Made by a program: the position numbers and the translations under genes. A stretch of DNA of 64,000 bases, from contig NC_083655.1 of NCBI RefSeq assembly GCF_963576545.1, forward strand, positions 16,630,204 to 16,694,203, read 5' to 3'. The notes under the pieces are model-generated. The model saw nothing but the letters and a program-made list of their open reading frames with translations. It was not told the DNA's origin and did not search any database. Every line of letters begins with the position of its first letter. Position 1 is the first letter of the stretch. The stretch is from Limanda limanda (lineage: Eukaryota > Chordata > Actinopteri > Pleuronectiformes > Pleuronectidae). Positions 12,362 to 24,825 of this stretch are shown piece after piece.

Positions 12362-12889
12362 CAAAGAACCAGTGCCGTTCCCCTCCTTCTGGATCCATAA
12401 TCTGGATTACCAATCACTTTGTTGGTTAAGAAACTATTAAACCCCTTTCAATGGCACACACTGTCCAGTGATAGCTCTGCAGGTGATAGATCCCAAATAT
12501 GTCCTCTTTCACAAAAGAGGCAATGATAAAGTGGTGCCGATGTGAAAGATATAGTCTCACTCGAAAATGTCACGTAGCCTTAACTGACGACTCTGTTCTC
12601 AACGTATTACAACTTTATTTTTCTCTCAATATGAGCAGGATGAAAAAAAACAACAGAATAACCTCCCCATCTAGAATAAAATCATAAAATGAATGAATGA
12701 ATAAATATAGATTCTATTCTTGACCATATAGCCCATTTCTACCTCTGGTATATTTCAAATACAATTGCTTCCCTTAATACTAAATTGCAGTTTTTTCCAA
12801 GTTGATAGTTACATAATAACAATGTAAATATTGATTCAATCATTTTTAAGAACCCAATCACACACAAGTTAAACTTTATAGTTTGTAGT
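12362..12889. other. AT-rich spacer
   Basis: Unique AT-rich sequence with a short ATGA/ATAA tract near 12689-12705. No gene signal. Confidence 0.6.
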
Positions 12890-13030
12890 GGCAATAAACC
12901 TATTAATCCATTCATTATCTGCTCAGCTGGGTTATGAGCTGGACCCCTTCCCTTCTCACACTGGGGTCCACACTGGGAAGGGTGCCACTCCATTACACAT
13001 ACAAAGTAGAGAGAGAACATAATGTCCATG
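12890..13030 (+). mobile_element. Degenerate fish repeat fragment
   Basis: The words CCATTCATTATCTGC, a GGGTTATGAGCTGGACCCC stretch, GGTCCACACTGGGAAGGGT, and CCATTACACATACAAAG follow the order of a very common teleost repeat. In that repeat a CCATTCATTATCT start leads to a phrase on total package-type GGAGCC sequence and then a CACTCACA-like segment. The copy is strongly mutated and non-coding. Family name not recalled. Confidence 0.4.
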
Positions 13031-13259
13031 AAACCAAAATCTCACATGCAGTATATATGATCTACAGGAAAGTGATAATGTGAACTGGGGCACTTCCAGC
13101 TGCATGAGTGTAAACCATGCTGAGCTTCTCCAGCAGCATCCTTATCCAATATTCTTATTTATCATGGTCGTCCTGTACAGAACAAGCAGGAGGGTCCCAT
13201 GCAGGTACATACAAGCCTATTCATTATGCATTTAACCTGATCTGAGAGCAGCTTTGTCA
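13031..13259. other. Unique spacer
   Basis: Short unique stretch between the repeat fragment and the next candidate block; nothing recognised. Confidence 0.55.
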
Positions 13260-13960
13260 GATATGGGTCTAGCCGGCTTTGAACTCTTTGTGGCTCGCTG
13301 CCGTACATAAAGATGTGGAACATAGGCGGCAGGTCGCTTTATGTCTCCCACACTGGTTGCGGTAGATCCCCTATCTGTACGCGGCATGCGCTATTGGCTC
13401 TCAGTTTCCATTGTGAGGGCACGATGACACCCAGGCGCTGCACGCTCCGCCAGGGCGCCGTGGAAATCACACGAGCCGTGATGTTTGATGATGGAGCATT
13501 TTGATTAATCAGCTAGAGACTAGTACGGGGAGACTCCACAGCGCAGTAACCAGGAAGGCATCTTGAAAGGCAAGTGGTTTCACTTCAATGCCTCCCACGT
13601 CTGCCTAAAGAGAAGGCAGGGGAAAAGGGACAATCAGCACTTTATCTCCTCTTCAGACGTGGCTTCCGCCCGGAGAGGAGAAAAGCAGGTGCCAGGTGTT
13701 CGGAGAGCCGCAGCGATATGGACGTGGCGCTGTGGCGTTGACCTCGCTGAACTCGGCCTTTATGAAAAGCCCCAGAGAGCCTCCTTTATGGTCGCCGTGT
13801 TTAGAAAGAGGCGACGGGGGTGAGTTTCTTTGAAGGCCTCCATCAGTCTGCTGCCGTCGGAAGCTTGCAGGTACATTTTATTAATTATTTCCCCCCGATT
13901 CAAAAAGCAGACCATATTGAGAGTCTGTCGCCACAATTTATTTAGCTGAGGTATGCACTA
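13260..13960. promoter_or_regulatory. Candidate regulatory block with palindromic homeodomain site
   Basis: GC-balanced, repeat-free sequence. It contains a perfect 10-bp palindrome, TGATTAATCA, at 13502-13511. This is two overlapping TAATC cores in inverted orientation, the class bound by OTX/PITX/GSC-type homeodomains. A TTATTAATTATT stretch near 13878 adds further ATTA cores. Open frames here are short and cross the palindrome without any protein match. Enhancer function is inferred. Confidence 0.38.
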
Positions 13961-16039
13961 AACTTGCCTCTTTAGCACATTTCTCTGTCGCTTCTTTGCA
14001 TTCTCAACTCTCTCTTCTCACACATGCAGGACGCCACAACTCCGGGGCCATAGATCACTCCTCAAGGTGGATGGTTTCAACATGTGGAATCTGAGTTTTT
14101 GTTTTTTTATACCATTTTCTTTTATTTTCTTGTGCCGTCTCAAAGAAAAACAGCCTCGGTGTTTGAACAAGCGAAAACAAGTGGCTGTACACTGGCAAGC
14201 CACGTAATCTTGGAACGTTCCCATCCAAACAAAGCCCGGTCCAATACCATCCCACTGTGGCTTCCCGATGGTTTAGGCATCATCCTTACAATAACACTGG
14301 GAGCCTCGGGGCTATTTTCAGATTTCCCAGATTTCCTCGCAGAATACAACACTTAGTGGTTGAGAACGGTCTTTCTCCCTCAGCTGTGTTTGTTTATCCA
14401 GGTAACATCTGCTCGGACTTTGGTGTCTGATAGCTAAGATTAGGTATGGAACATTTGTAGGTTTTAGCCGCTGCACATTTCTGTTTATGGCCAAAACAAC
14501 ACAAAGTACAGATCATGTTGTGCAAGGAACAGCAGACGAGTGACACCCGGCTGTTCATTATGTTCTTCTCTTTCACTCTCTCTCTTTTAATCTGATCTCA
14601 TGCCAGCCACTGTAGATCAACAATACGTGTACATTAAAATTTGATTTTACATTGTCAGAGTCACAAAGGTACAATGTCCTCTGTAACTCTGAATGAACAT
14701 TGTGGTCATTTTTGGGGAAAATAATTAACATAGCAATGAAATGAACATGTTAAAATGTTGTATCCTCACTCTGTCACTCCTCCATACTCTCTGTATAGGG
14801 TGGTCCATGCAGTGGACTTTATGGTGAGCTCTTCGGCAAAACACTTTCCTCGGGTCATTTTATCTACGCTGGTAATTGCATCATTGATGTTGGTACTTAT
14901 TATACTGAGTGTATTTTCCCACATTAGAAAATATTTTGTGCAACTTTCAGTTATCTTAAATATAAGCTTTTCTGAGTCACATTTGAAGCAGTTTTATTTG
15001 GTGCAGTTTTGTTTTCACATCATTCAGTAGTCTCTCTTTTTTTTTCTCTCCTTGTCAGACATTTTTCTTTCATGTATCACTAGCGCAATGCATTGTGGTT
15101 TATATTGCCGGTTTCAAAAGCATCAGTTGGCCACTACTCTTCATGATGCCTTGTGGGATACAACACATCTAATATATAGGGTAAAAACATTCTCACTAAA
15201 CATTTGTACATTGCTACGAGATGAACTCACTGTATAGTGAGGGATTTCTGTCATTTTCTTCACTGGGAGCTCTCCTCTCAATGCAGGAAAAGCAAGAGTG
15301 TGTGCTCCCATCAGTGTGGCAATGTGTTATGAATAAATTAGAAAAATATAAGTAAATATTCTTAAATGTGTGATTCTGACAGTTGTGTACTTGCACTCAT
15401 ATGTAAATCTCCATTAAAGCACCAAGAGCTGTTGCTCAGTTGTCTCTCAGTGTTTTATGTTTATGTTGCCAGCAACTTTCAGCCAAAGCCACAACTACAG
15501 TAATGTGGGTTAATGTTGTGTTGCTGCCCTGGATAAAGTCAGGAAGAAAAACACACACCGACAAAACCTAGTAAGTACTTCAGTTGTAAATGTGTTATCC
15601 CACATACATATCACGTGCAATTCTCTCAGATATATGTCTAAACTGAATGTGATAAAATATTGTTCATCATGCTCTTATTAAATCTGATTTGTTTCTTAGC
15701 ATAGATGTAATGTTTTCTGTGTGCAAATACTGCACCACTCATGACAAGCCTGATAAACCTGCTCCAGCCAGGACTTTGCTTTTCACTCCCTATTATCCGC
15801 TCTGTATTGTGAGTGGAGGGAGGTCCTGCCTCCGTCACAGCGCTGGACAAAACCTGAAACGGGAGCTTGTAGCTCTGTCAAGGCCTCATCACCCAGGTGT
15901 GCCAACAAAAGCTCCGACACATCCAACCAGTGACCCCTGGGAGAGGTCGTGTAAGACTCCAATCTAAATTCCTGTCTGACAAAACCCTGAAAAAGCTGTG
16001 TGAATAGGCTGTCCATCCACAATGCAGGCCCCTGGAAAA
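13961..16039. other. Mixed spacer
   Basis: Unique sequence with AT-rich stretches (14580-15420). Overlapping minus- and plus-strand frames at 14018-14356 and 15638-16022 carry no recognisable domain. No repeat family recognised. Confidence 0.5.
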
Positions 16040-16330
16040 AAAAAAAGACTATTCAGCGAGCGATGTTTCAATTGAGACATTTGGAATGCGTTGTCGCTCC
16101 TCTGGGAAAGGTGGAGCTCTGGGTTAAAGTTTCAAAAAATTAAGTGCGCTCCACATTTTACTGTAGGTAACTAACTGGCTTTGCTAACTGGCTTTCCATG
16201 GCGCCGCCGTCAGGGCCTCAGCGAGGGGCTGGCAGTGAAAGCCCCGAGGAGGTGTATTATTCTGGCCTACATTCGGGCTCAGAGGTGCCCACAGCCTGTC
16301 CCTCACAATTATTCAAAGTGTGACGGTGTG
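16040..16330. promoter_or_regulatory. Candidate conserved noncoding block
   Basis: Short non-repetitive block with balanced composition and AATTAAGTG/CAATTGAGA-type words (16067-16150), which resemble NKX and homeodomain sites. No coding frame is supported. Confidence 0.28.
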
Positions 16331-17859
16331 GTAGGGTTTGGTATCAGTGAAATGCAGACTCCCTCCTCGTTGCCCTCGTCCCTCTCACATCCTCCCTCTC
16401 TCTCCTCCGCCTTTAGCAGTTTCTCCACATGCAGAATGGAGCAGCTAGCCAGAAGGTGTTTCAAGGGCTTGAGCCCTTTCAGCCTTTGACAACCATGGCT
16501 GTGCAAATGCAGAGCTGTGACCTTGGCAACAGCTCTTATCCAGCTCCATTTCAAGCCACAGGAGAAGGGGATGTTGTTCCTCGTCTGCGCTCTCAGCGAG
16601 TGTGTGCGCGCCTCGCTCGCACTTCAATATCTTTAATGAAAGCTTAACATTCTAAGGGTGTAAAGATAACAACATCCCATAAGACATCAGTGTTCTTTGA
16701 GTGAAATAAAAGAAAATGAGGGATGAGGATTATCGCGAGCTGGAGCGTGAGTTCTGACAGGATTGTTACCTAAAAGTCTGTCATACCATTGTGTTTTGTC
16801 AAGGTTGTGTTGTGTTGGAATTAAAATGCAGCCATACGAGTCACTGAGTGAACCACAGCTCAGATCTGTGGTGTGAATGGTGTGTGTGTGTGTGTGTGAA
16901 TTCTGAGGTACATTTCTCACTGGCTAGGTCTGAGAAAAGAGGAATACAAAAACGGAGCAGACAGTGTCTCTGTGTTACTCCAGCTGAATTGAGTTGCACT
17001 GGCATAAGCAGACAAGACTCTCCCTCACTCTATTGACTCTGTGGATAATCTTGACTCCCCAGAAAAATCCTTAAGCAGCTGGCCACAAACCCTGTGCTTG
17101 AGTGCACATGCATACAATATCTCCCTCCAGCCCTGGGGCTGTTTCCCCCCCTTCCACTGTTTTTTCCCTTCCTCTTCTCTCCCCCTTCCTCCCTCAGTTC
17201 TCCAGTGAGTTCCTGAGCCAACACGTCTGGAAAAAAAAAGGCAGGATTTGTTGGTAGGGACTGGAAGCGACTGCCAAAATCAACACCGCTCCTCTCCTCG
17301 GGGAGACCGGCAGCAAATTGGACTTGAGCTGGGTTTTAGTTTCCTCAGACCTGCGTGAGGTGCCGGCTTCCACCGCCGGGCCCCGCAGTGAAACCAGAGA
17401 CGCCTGTGTCCATTTCTTTTCTTCTTTTTTTTAAATAACAGCAAACCACAAGTAAAGTGGTGTGGCAAATTGAACATAGTTCAAATGGATTGATTTCCTG
17501 TGTAAACAGGTACGCCATTAGAGAGTTGGTTTTGATTTGCGACCATACTAGAGCTGTATTAGTGGTTTCCTTCACTCTGGCCCACAGGTATGGCAGTCAT
17601 ATAGCACGTACGTCTACATCTGTGACTGCTAAAATAACAATCTAAAGTATTGACTCCTAACTACACCACTGGCAGGAGATGAATTGCAGCTTGTGTGTGG
17701 AATAGACATACAAATTTGCCCTGAATGAAAAGACAGAACAGCCTGATGTAGTCTGTCAGTTTTCATTTGGTTTGCTGCGAGATATTGTACTGAGATATCA
17801 GAGAAGGTGGCGGGCAAGCAGGTTCAATCATGTATAGCTTCAGCGCCTCCTTTTTCATC
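16331..17859. other. Mixed spacer with TG repeat and pyrimidine tract
   Basis: Contains (TG)9 at 16881-16898 and a TC-rich tract at about 17140-17200. Frames on both strands are short and low in complexity. No exon or transposon recognised. Confidence 0.5.
16881..16898. repeat. (TG)9 microsatellite
   Basis: Nine perfect TG units, preceded by a degenerate GTGTG. Confidence 0.9.
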
Positions 17860-20285
17860 ATTACACATCCTCACATCAAACCCGACTGGACAGCTGCAGA
17901 TGACACTTTGTTTGAAGGGTTTGACGTTTGATCGAGGATGTGTTTGATGCAGCAGGAATAAAAAGTAACACCTTAGCTTTTCAAACTGGGGTGCTGCTGT
18001 TTGAAGTGTGAGGGCAGCGCCGGGAAGCCCAGGTAAGTTCTGATCAACTGCTATTGACTTCTCTGGGGTGGGGGGGGGGTTAAAATGTGAGATTCAAAAG
18101 CTGGGGGATGCCAACACTGAAATCAACCCTCTACGTGGAAAATAAGACTGAAATACAACACATCAAAAGAAATGCAATACATTTTCTGGCATAAAAGTGA
18201 CGCATAAATTCACTAAGATTGTGATGGTGGCGTCAGCTGATTAAGGTGAACGATTACAATATACCTACTCACATATTCTGCCCTTACATGCAATAACTCC
18301 TCCATTTCAATTGTTATTGCTGCTCCCTTTATCTCTATCAGACAATTTGTTTTAGCCGTCTGTTCAGTTTTACATTGCGATTAACGCTTTGCCAAATTTT
18401 ACTTACCTTTCCTGATTTTCGCCAGCTGAAATGACGCTATAGCATATTTAATCCGCTTTGGCCACAGTAGACATGCACTTGCTTCATGAGTTCGCAGAAA
18501 ATGCTCCATATATTTGGTGTGTTCAAATATCGTAAAAAGGGGTCCTCAATAATGAAGTGGATATTTTTTTGCATTATCCTAAAGTCTAGCATCCAGAACC
18601 CCCTAAAATAGAGCACAAATACCAAAATATTGGTTGCTAAGAGTGAACAGGGCATCTTCTAAACTAGTGTAGTTGTATGTTTGTTGGTGTGGACACGCAA
18701 GGTGCATAATGTCGTCAGAGAACGGGTTAGCCTGTCATGTTAAGGATTGTGTCTTTAGTTAGAGCAGATAAAACAGACTTATGCGCTGTGTTTGGTTTTG
18801 AGGCTTAGACAAGACACCAACTTCTAAACTCTTAATACCTAAAGTATCACTCTCTCTCTCACATCCTGTGCACGTTACCACAATATGTAGTACAATCCAA
18901 AGCTTGAAAGGCCTTGCTATAAGTACTGTTTATTGGTGGGATTTAGCTAACACTCAAAAAGTACTTTTAAGCTTTTGAAAGATTAATTTGTACCATTCAA
19001 AACGTAAAATGTTTTGTTCCAGACTGGATTTGCGTTACCCCTCAGTTCAACATTGTATAGGCCTATACACAAAAATGCACAACACTATCAATGCGGGGGC
19101 TGGCGGTGCTCATACTGTGTGATGGAACACTTTGAAAAGGAGGCATAACGGATATAATTCACTCTCAGTTTGTCTGAATCCCAGCCACTGACACTTTTGC
19201 TCTCTATTCGCACGCTAGAGCAGATGAGGCAGGAGATGAAATCAAGTGGAGACTCTCTGGCTGGATGTTAGCAGAGAGAAATATGTTCATACCTAAAGTG
19301 CAAAATGGTCTATCCACTGCGTCATCTGAGTGAGACGAGCAGATGTCATGAATTGAGATAAGGTCCCTCCAAGATAACAGTCCTTGTCTCAGCATGTAGA
19401 GACTGTTAGATATGTTAACTCTGACATGGCTCTGCTCTGCTTCCCACAGGAAGTTCTAACATTACCTGGTGTACTGAAGAGGAACATCTGCGGCAGAACG
19501 GGACCATTACAAACACAGGACTCTGACTTTTATATCAATGTCAGTACATTTCATTTGCCTCTTAGGGCTCATGGAGTAAACAGTCACATTTGGAAAGAAC
19601 TGGGGTCAGGGTAGGAGTTAATGCAGCTTGTGGTTTTTCTAAATTTCTTAATGCTGGTTTCCATGGCAAAAAACCCTAATGGCTAATGATTAGACTTTGG
19701 AACATTTCTTGATGTAATCAGGTTCTTGTGGACGAAGATCACTGCCAAACTGTGGCAAAAAAGCAGTTTCAAGTGGTTGTTGTACTTTCTTTCCCATTTT
19801 CTGTGTGCAAACTAAAGGGGTAAAACTTAAATTGTTATCCTTTAAAAATCAATGGTAAGATTTTTCTTTTCTCTGTTTTTTTTCCAAATGGACTTAGAGT
19901 ATTTGTAGATCAGGAGATAAAATAGAGTTGTTTCCAGGGCCAGACACAGTAGTTTGCAGGAAGAGGACTTAAACAGTATGATTTAAAAGACACGTGAGAA
20001 AACTTTAGTATGTTGTATCCATCATTACTCTGGGAGCTTCGTTTTTTTTTAAGTTGGCTGCTGTGTACTTTGCAAACTTTCCTTCACTTGAGACGCAGCA
20101 CATTTGTATGTAGTTCAACAGATACAGACACAATCTACAGCAAAATCTAAGCATACTGTGAGTGTGTATCACGCGTAAACAAACACTATGAATCCAGTAT
20201 TATAAAATATGTTATACAATTCACCCAAAAAGGATAAGGGGAAGAGACATGGGGATAAAAACAACAACTATTCTTATAACTATGT
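17860..20285. other. Long AT-leaning spacer
   Basis: Mostly unique sequence. A small balanced patch at 17860-18030 could be a regulatory fragment, and a G10 run ends at 18079. From 18100 to 20280 I see no element or coding signal. Confidence 0.5.
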
Positions 20286-20425
20286 GCTGGTTATTCCCAG
20301 ATCATGGACGTGACTAAGGGTGACCAAGCCTTTGCTGTTCACGCCTCAAAACAGTGGAACAGTTTATCTATTGAGATCAGACAGGCAACATCATTAAGTG
20401 TCTTTTAAATCTCCTCATAAACATT
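20286..20425 (+). pseudogene. Non-LTR retrotransposon ORF2 C-terminal remnant
   Basis: In the frame of 20319 the translation reads GDQAFAVHASKQWNSLSIEI, then RQATSLSVF, then a stop at 20406. This is the conserved C-terminal tail of L2/CR1-type LINE ORF2 proteins, whose pattern is GDRAF.VAAP.LWNSLP..IR.A.SL..FK. Just upstream, VIPRSWT (20290-20310) matches the preceding VPRTR motif but lies in another frame, so there is a frameshift. The copy lacks the endonuclease and reverse transcriptase domains, being heavily 5'-truncated. The AT-rich sequence following may include its 3' UTR. The protein match is convincing; the clade is less certain. Confidence 0.72.
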
Positions 20426-21010
20426 TATTTATTCACCGCAAAACTTTATAATAAAAGTATTTGACATAAAGGCTACAATCCTAATTTGGGTGAAGCCTAA
20501 TTTGATTGCCTTGTCTTTTAGGAACTAATCAACGCATCATATTCTCTTTCTGACTTTGTTAAGAAGCAAATCACAAAACTAGTCCTGCTTTGAAATCCTC
20601 CTCAACTGACAAATATGAAATAAATATAAATGGAAGTGTAATAAAAGAGTGTTAATGGATCTAATGAATTAATGTTAAGGTTAAACACTTGTTCAAAAAC
20701 ATAAGTTGTTAAATTTAAATATCAAATAAATTTTCTTAAAATTGACAGTGTTAATATTATACAGTGTTTTTTAAACACCATTAAAATAGACCATTTTAGA
20801 CAAGTTAAATGACAATTTAAATAAAAGATTTATTGGATGAAAACTATAAATAAAAAATCTGATCACTAATGAACAATAATAATCGACTGCTATGTAAATA
20901 TATTTTTTACTGTCCTAAATTTAAATTATTAAATTATAACTCAAGTTATTGATTTAATCGTACATTTTACACAACATTGTTTTAACTAATTGATATATTT
21001 ATTGAATATT
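20426..21010. other. Very AT-rich spacer
   Basis: Dominated by A and T, with many short TTTAAA and TAAATA words. It may be a decayed 3' part of the retrotransposon copy immediately upstream, but no tail repeat is visible. Confidence 0.55.
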
Positions 21011-21839
21011 GGACACTCATGCATTATCAGTTGCCATAGGGAAATGGGTTTGGTTCCTGCTGGGGAAATGTGATCTGGATGGGGGGGCACTGCTGGCCCT
21101 GTCAGACAGGGGCCAGCTGCTTATCTGCTGTCCTGGGGCTTCCTGATCCCACCAAGAGGAAGGCAGGCTCCAGCACTCTGCAATATCACCTCTGAGCACA
21201 TGTGTCCATCCTCCTCCTGCAAGACATCCCAGTGTTTCCATCGCAGAAATCCTGTTTAAATGTAGGATTGTACCCGATAAATATACGAGGTACTAACAGT
21301 AATGCCTTTCCAAACTTTGTGTTTAAAAGGAGGAAATATTCCACGCGAGACTCTGTTGGCAAAACAGAAAATACCAAGTTTCTCCCACTGATGGTCACCT
21401 GTTTTCTGTGAATCACATTGGCGGAAGATTTCCTTCCACATCCTGACTCTCCCCTGCCCCTCCTCTCCCTTTGCTTTGCTGCTTCAAAGAGCAGGTATCC
21501 ACAACCCCCCCGAGGACCAGTGATTGAAAGCTCAGAACGGAGGACAGAGAGCCAAAGTCTTATAAAGAATGCAACGGAGAATACATTTATTATTCAGATT
21601 ACGTTCTAATGCTACAGGCCTGTCCACACAAACATGATACAGAGATGAATTGCCACTGAAAGATTACACAGGTAATGTGTTAAATTCATTAACTTCAAGG
21701 AAGATGGAAATCAGACGGATCCAGCAAAGGCCCAATGTCTTCTGTTTGACCGACAACACACTTGTAACCGCCTCTCCATGTTACACGGCAGAGGAAGAAA
21801 AACCCACCCTCCTTCGTTTTGAAGGGTTTTCATCTCTAT
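21011..21839. other. Unique sequence
   Basis: GC-richer at 21040-21240, then mixed. Several frames overlap on both strands (21017-21441) and none resembles a protein family. No repeats. Confidence 0.5.
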
Positions 21840-22640
21840 AGATTAGGTGTGACCACTTCAAATATTCCGGAAATCTTGGCGTAGAAAACTTGTGCGATTT
21901 GCCCTCCACTGGGAGGCTTCCAGATGTCAGAGCACCAAGCGATTAGCATGGCACCGACATTAAGAGGAGGGGAAAACGGGGATACAAACATATTCATAAC
22001 CCTCTCTCCCCCGCAGGCCTCCGGCCACGCCACTGCCGCGGCTGCAATCCGCTCTTCGTGAGGCCGTAAAAATCAGTTTCCTCTGCCTCTGCAGCCATCT
22101 CAACAACTGTCTCTCCGTATAATCACCTCATATCAAAATGCCTCTCCAGCTCGATGGACTCCCACAGTGCCACGGGTCACACACTCAAGTGAAGACTTGG
22201 TGACATGGCAGAGCGAGAAAAAAAACTACCACTCCTTCTGGCAAAACAGAGTAAGTCAGGAGTAGAATATATTTACTGTTTATCTAATGGGGGAGGAAAA
22301 ACCTACAGATGTTTTCTCCACTTCTGCCTGGAATGTTCCCAGTAAATAACCCACCTCAGATACACCCCGCTCCTTCAAATGTATGCATAATTATTTCAGA
22401 AATTTGTTTGCCGAGGTAACATTTACCCCCATTTCCGCGGTGGACTGGGGGGTGCAGCTGCACTAAATGAATTTGTCATCAGGTTTAAAGCTTTTTTGGC
22501 AGGCTATCCCAGAGCCAGACGAGGTCCTTGAAGTAGGAAAGGCTTTCCCGCTGCTCGGCTCTTCTGCATCCCAGCAGGTTCAAGGATTAAATTCACGCCT
22601 CTGACAGGCCTTAAAGGGAGAGCAGTGCTTCTCCGGCTCC
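21840..22640. promoter_or_regulatory. Candidate regulatory block with POU-like site
   Basis: Repeat-free, balanced sequence. It contains TATGCATAATTATT at 22382-22395, a composite resembling POU class III sites with an overlapping AATTA core, and GCGGCTGCAATCCGC-type GC words near 22037. Frames are short. Conservation cannot be judged from one sequence. Confidence 0.35.
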
Positions 22641-23449
22641 CCCAGATATCATTCCCAGAGGACTGAGAGATAAGGCCCCTTTTTTTTGGAAGCCACAGAG
22701 CAAGTGGTGCCCCAGCGAGCTGGCATAATGTGACTGGGGCTTAGACGCCATGCATGCCACTTCTCGCTATGTCTTTCTCCATCTCGCCTTTTCTGTCTCC
22801 CTGCAGCCACGTCATTCACGCATGCCACCACCCTCATGCTCCTTTTTGCTTGACTTGTCTCTTCCCATCAGCCTGTCTCCTTATTAGAAAAAACCTCACC
22901 TTACCTCTCCTCCCTCTGCATTTTATTCCAACCCACTTTTTCAGTCTCGGCTCATTAAAAAAGGGTCGTCCGGAGCCACAAGTTTCTCATATAGTTCCTC
23001 ATCATATTGGAGATTAAATCTGCACATCTGAATTTACATGTCTATAATATTTAACTTTAAGGATATATAGGATCAAAGCGACTTCCACCAAAAGCCGTTT
23101 CTAATCAGACTGCAAGGTGCCATTAGCTGTTAAAACATTTCTAAGAAATTGAAATCTCCGTATAAATATATATATAAGGATTATAGGTACTGATGGGTCA
23201 ACTTGTGGTGATGATGGTCATTCCAAACTTAACGCTACAATTAAATTGGGCTGAGAAAAGTAATTATTTCTTTGTGCTCGAGAGAAATCGAGAAAACCAA
23301 CCACTTTATCACAGTCAATATTTTTAGTAAATAGTCAATAATGCCCTATAGATAAAAAGTATGTCATAGATTGAATTTCTATAGGGACATCTGCATTTAA
23401 ATTTTACTGTAATAAATATTGCCGGGTTCTTATTCCTGTGAATCCTATT
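22641..23449. other. Pyrimidine-rich then AT-rich spacer
   Basis: TC-rich at 22775-22930, AT-rich from 23010, including ATATATATA near 23170. No recognised element. Confidence 0.55.
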
Positions 23450-23920
23450 TCATGTAAAGCCGCTAGACCGGAAAAAGCAGGAGCGACAAATGAGAGGTTG
23501 GGTTCATAACAGTTTTTCTGGCTCTTAGTTTTTGTCAAGGTGAGCCCTCGAGCACCTCTCAGCTGTAATTCTTAGGGCTATTGATTTTCCTGCCCCCCCC
23601 CTCTCTGCCCCTGTTCCAATAACGCACAAACCACAAGGTTTTCCACCAACTGCTCCGAGACCACTTGTCTGGTGCGTCTTCAGATGCCGCGCCACGGCCC
23701 TGGAAACGAACCTTGGGAAAGTGTTTGTGGGAGGGTTAATGAATGTAGATCAGTGTTTGCCGCAAACACAGCCCCGCCATCCACGGCGGCAGCCTTGGAG
23801 TCGTCGGGTCCGGGGTGAGAGTCGGGTCGACTCCCAGACAATGCGGCTGATTAGGACGGCAAACACCAGCGACGGCGGAGCAGTGTCTCAGACCCGGAGA
23901 CTCTGCTAAGCCACGGTCCA
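23450..23920. promoter_or_regulatory. Candidate GC-balanced regulatory block
   Basis: A GC-rich island relative to its neighbours, with CpG-containing words (GCCGCG, CGTCGGGTCC, GACGGCGG) and no repeats. A TTAATGAATG word lies near 23737. It could be a conserved noncoding element or a small CpG-rich regulatory region. Overlapping frames on both strands are not convincing. Confidence 0.3.
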
Positions 23921-24654
23921 CAAGAAGAAGGGATGAATAACAGAGAGAAGCAGATAAAAGACTTGAAGGCTCATTGATACTCATACGGTTTATTCTGCAA
24001 ATCAAGTAGAATAGAGTCAACAATAGCACTTCACCACAGGAAACATTTTATGTAGTGACAATTCAAAACTTTAGGGAGGTGTTCATTCCATAAAAGCTTG
24101 AAATGCTGAGGCCTTCACAATTAGTCATTAAAAAGGAATGTATATTTTATTATTTTACACACTAAATGTTATATTCCAGTAGTAGCTATAATAAAAGAAA
24201 CCTTTGATTTCATTTTAACAACCTCGTTAACGTGAAATCCAAAACTTAACTCCTCTCGTTTTGCCTGAATCCCGTTTCAACCCTTATATATACAGTCTAT
24301 GGTTTCAACAGATAAGTTCCATAAATAAAAGCACTTGAGGCCTAAGCAGTCAATCCATCGGCACATTTATGGTTTTTATGCCCTCCCCTATTTGCTTGTG
24401 GTTTATTGTCAAAACATGGATCACGTTGGTTAAACACTGATCCCTGGGTGGGGTGGGAGGGTGTAGCTGTACAGACAGAAGCGTATTTTCAAGTGTCTTG
24501 ATATTGTTCAGTGTTATCCCTGGACGACGATCCTGGTTTACAGTTAAAGAATTATTACATTTAAAGTCATTTATATTGAGAGTTGTACGGACGATAGTCA
24601 TACTTGCAAGAAAAAATCCATCTTAATTTAGTAAAGGGACACATTTTATGTTTT
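23921..24654. other. AT-rich spacer with a repeat tail fragment
   Basis: Unique AT-rich DNA. At 24284-24302 it holds TTATATATACAGTCTATGG, the terminal motif of the repeat family also seen, mutated, at 10206-10222. Only the terminal piece is clear. Confidence 0.45.
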
Positions 24655-24825
24655 TAATAAATGACAACTAAACTGGGAGCCAACGGAGAGAAGCCAGGAT
24701 AGTGGTTTAGAGCTGATTTTAAGGTTTTGTTTATCACTTTTTTCAGCTCGCCTTGATCCAGCACCAAACTACATTACACAAAATGCTGAGCCCATATGAA
24801 AGGCGTCTACTTGGTATTTACATTG
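24655..24825 (+). pseudogene. Frameshifted non-LTR retrotransposon ORF2 fragment
   Basis: Three adjacent short frames give consecutive parts of one LINE protein motif: DFKVLFITF (24715-24741), ARLDPAPNYIT (24746-24778) and MLSPYERR (24783-24806). Together they match the fish L2-type pattern DFK.L..TFKA..GLAP.YI.D.LSPYE, which lies between the reverse transcriptase domain and the C-terminal tail. Two frameshifts and loss of everything upstream and downstream show it is dead. It is the motif just N-terminal to the segment preserved at 20286-20425, 4.3 kb upstream, but the two cannot be one continuous copy in this order. Confidence 0.65.
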
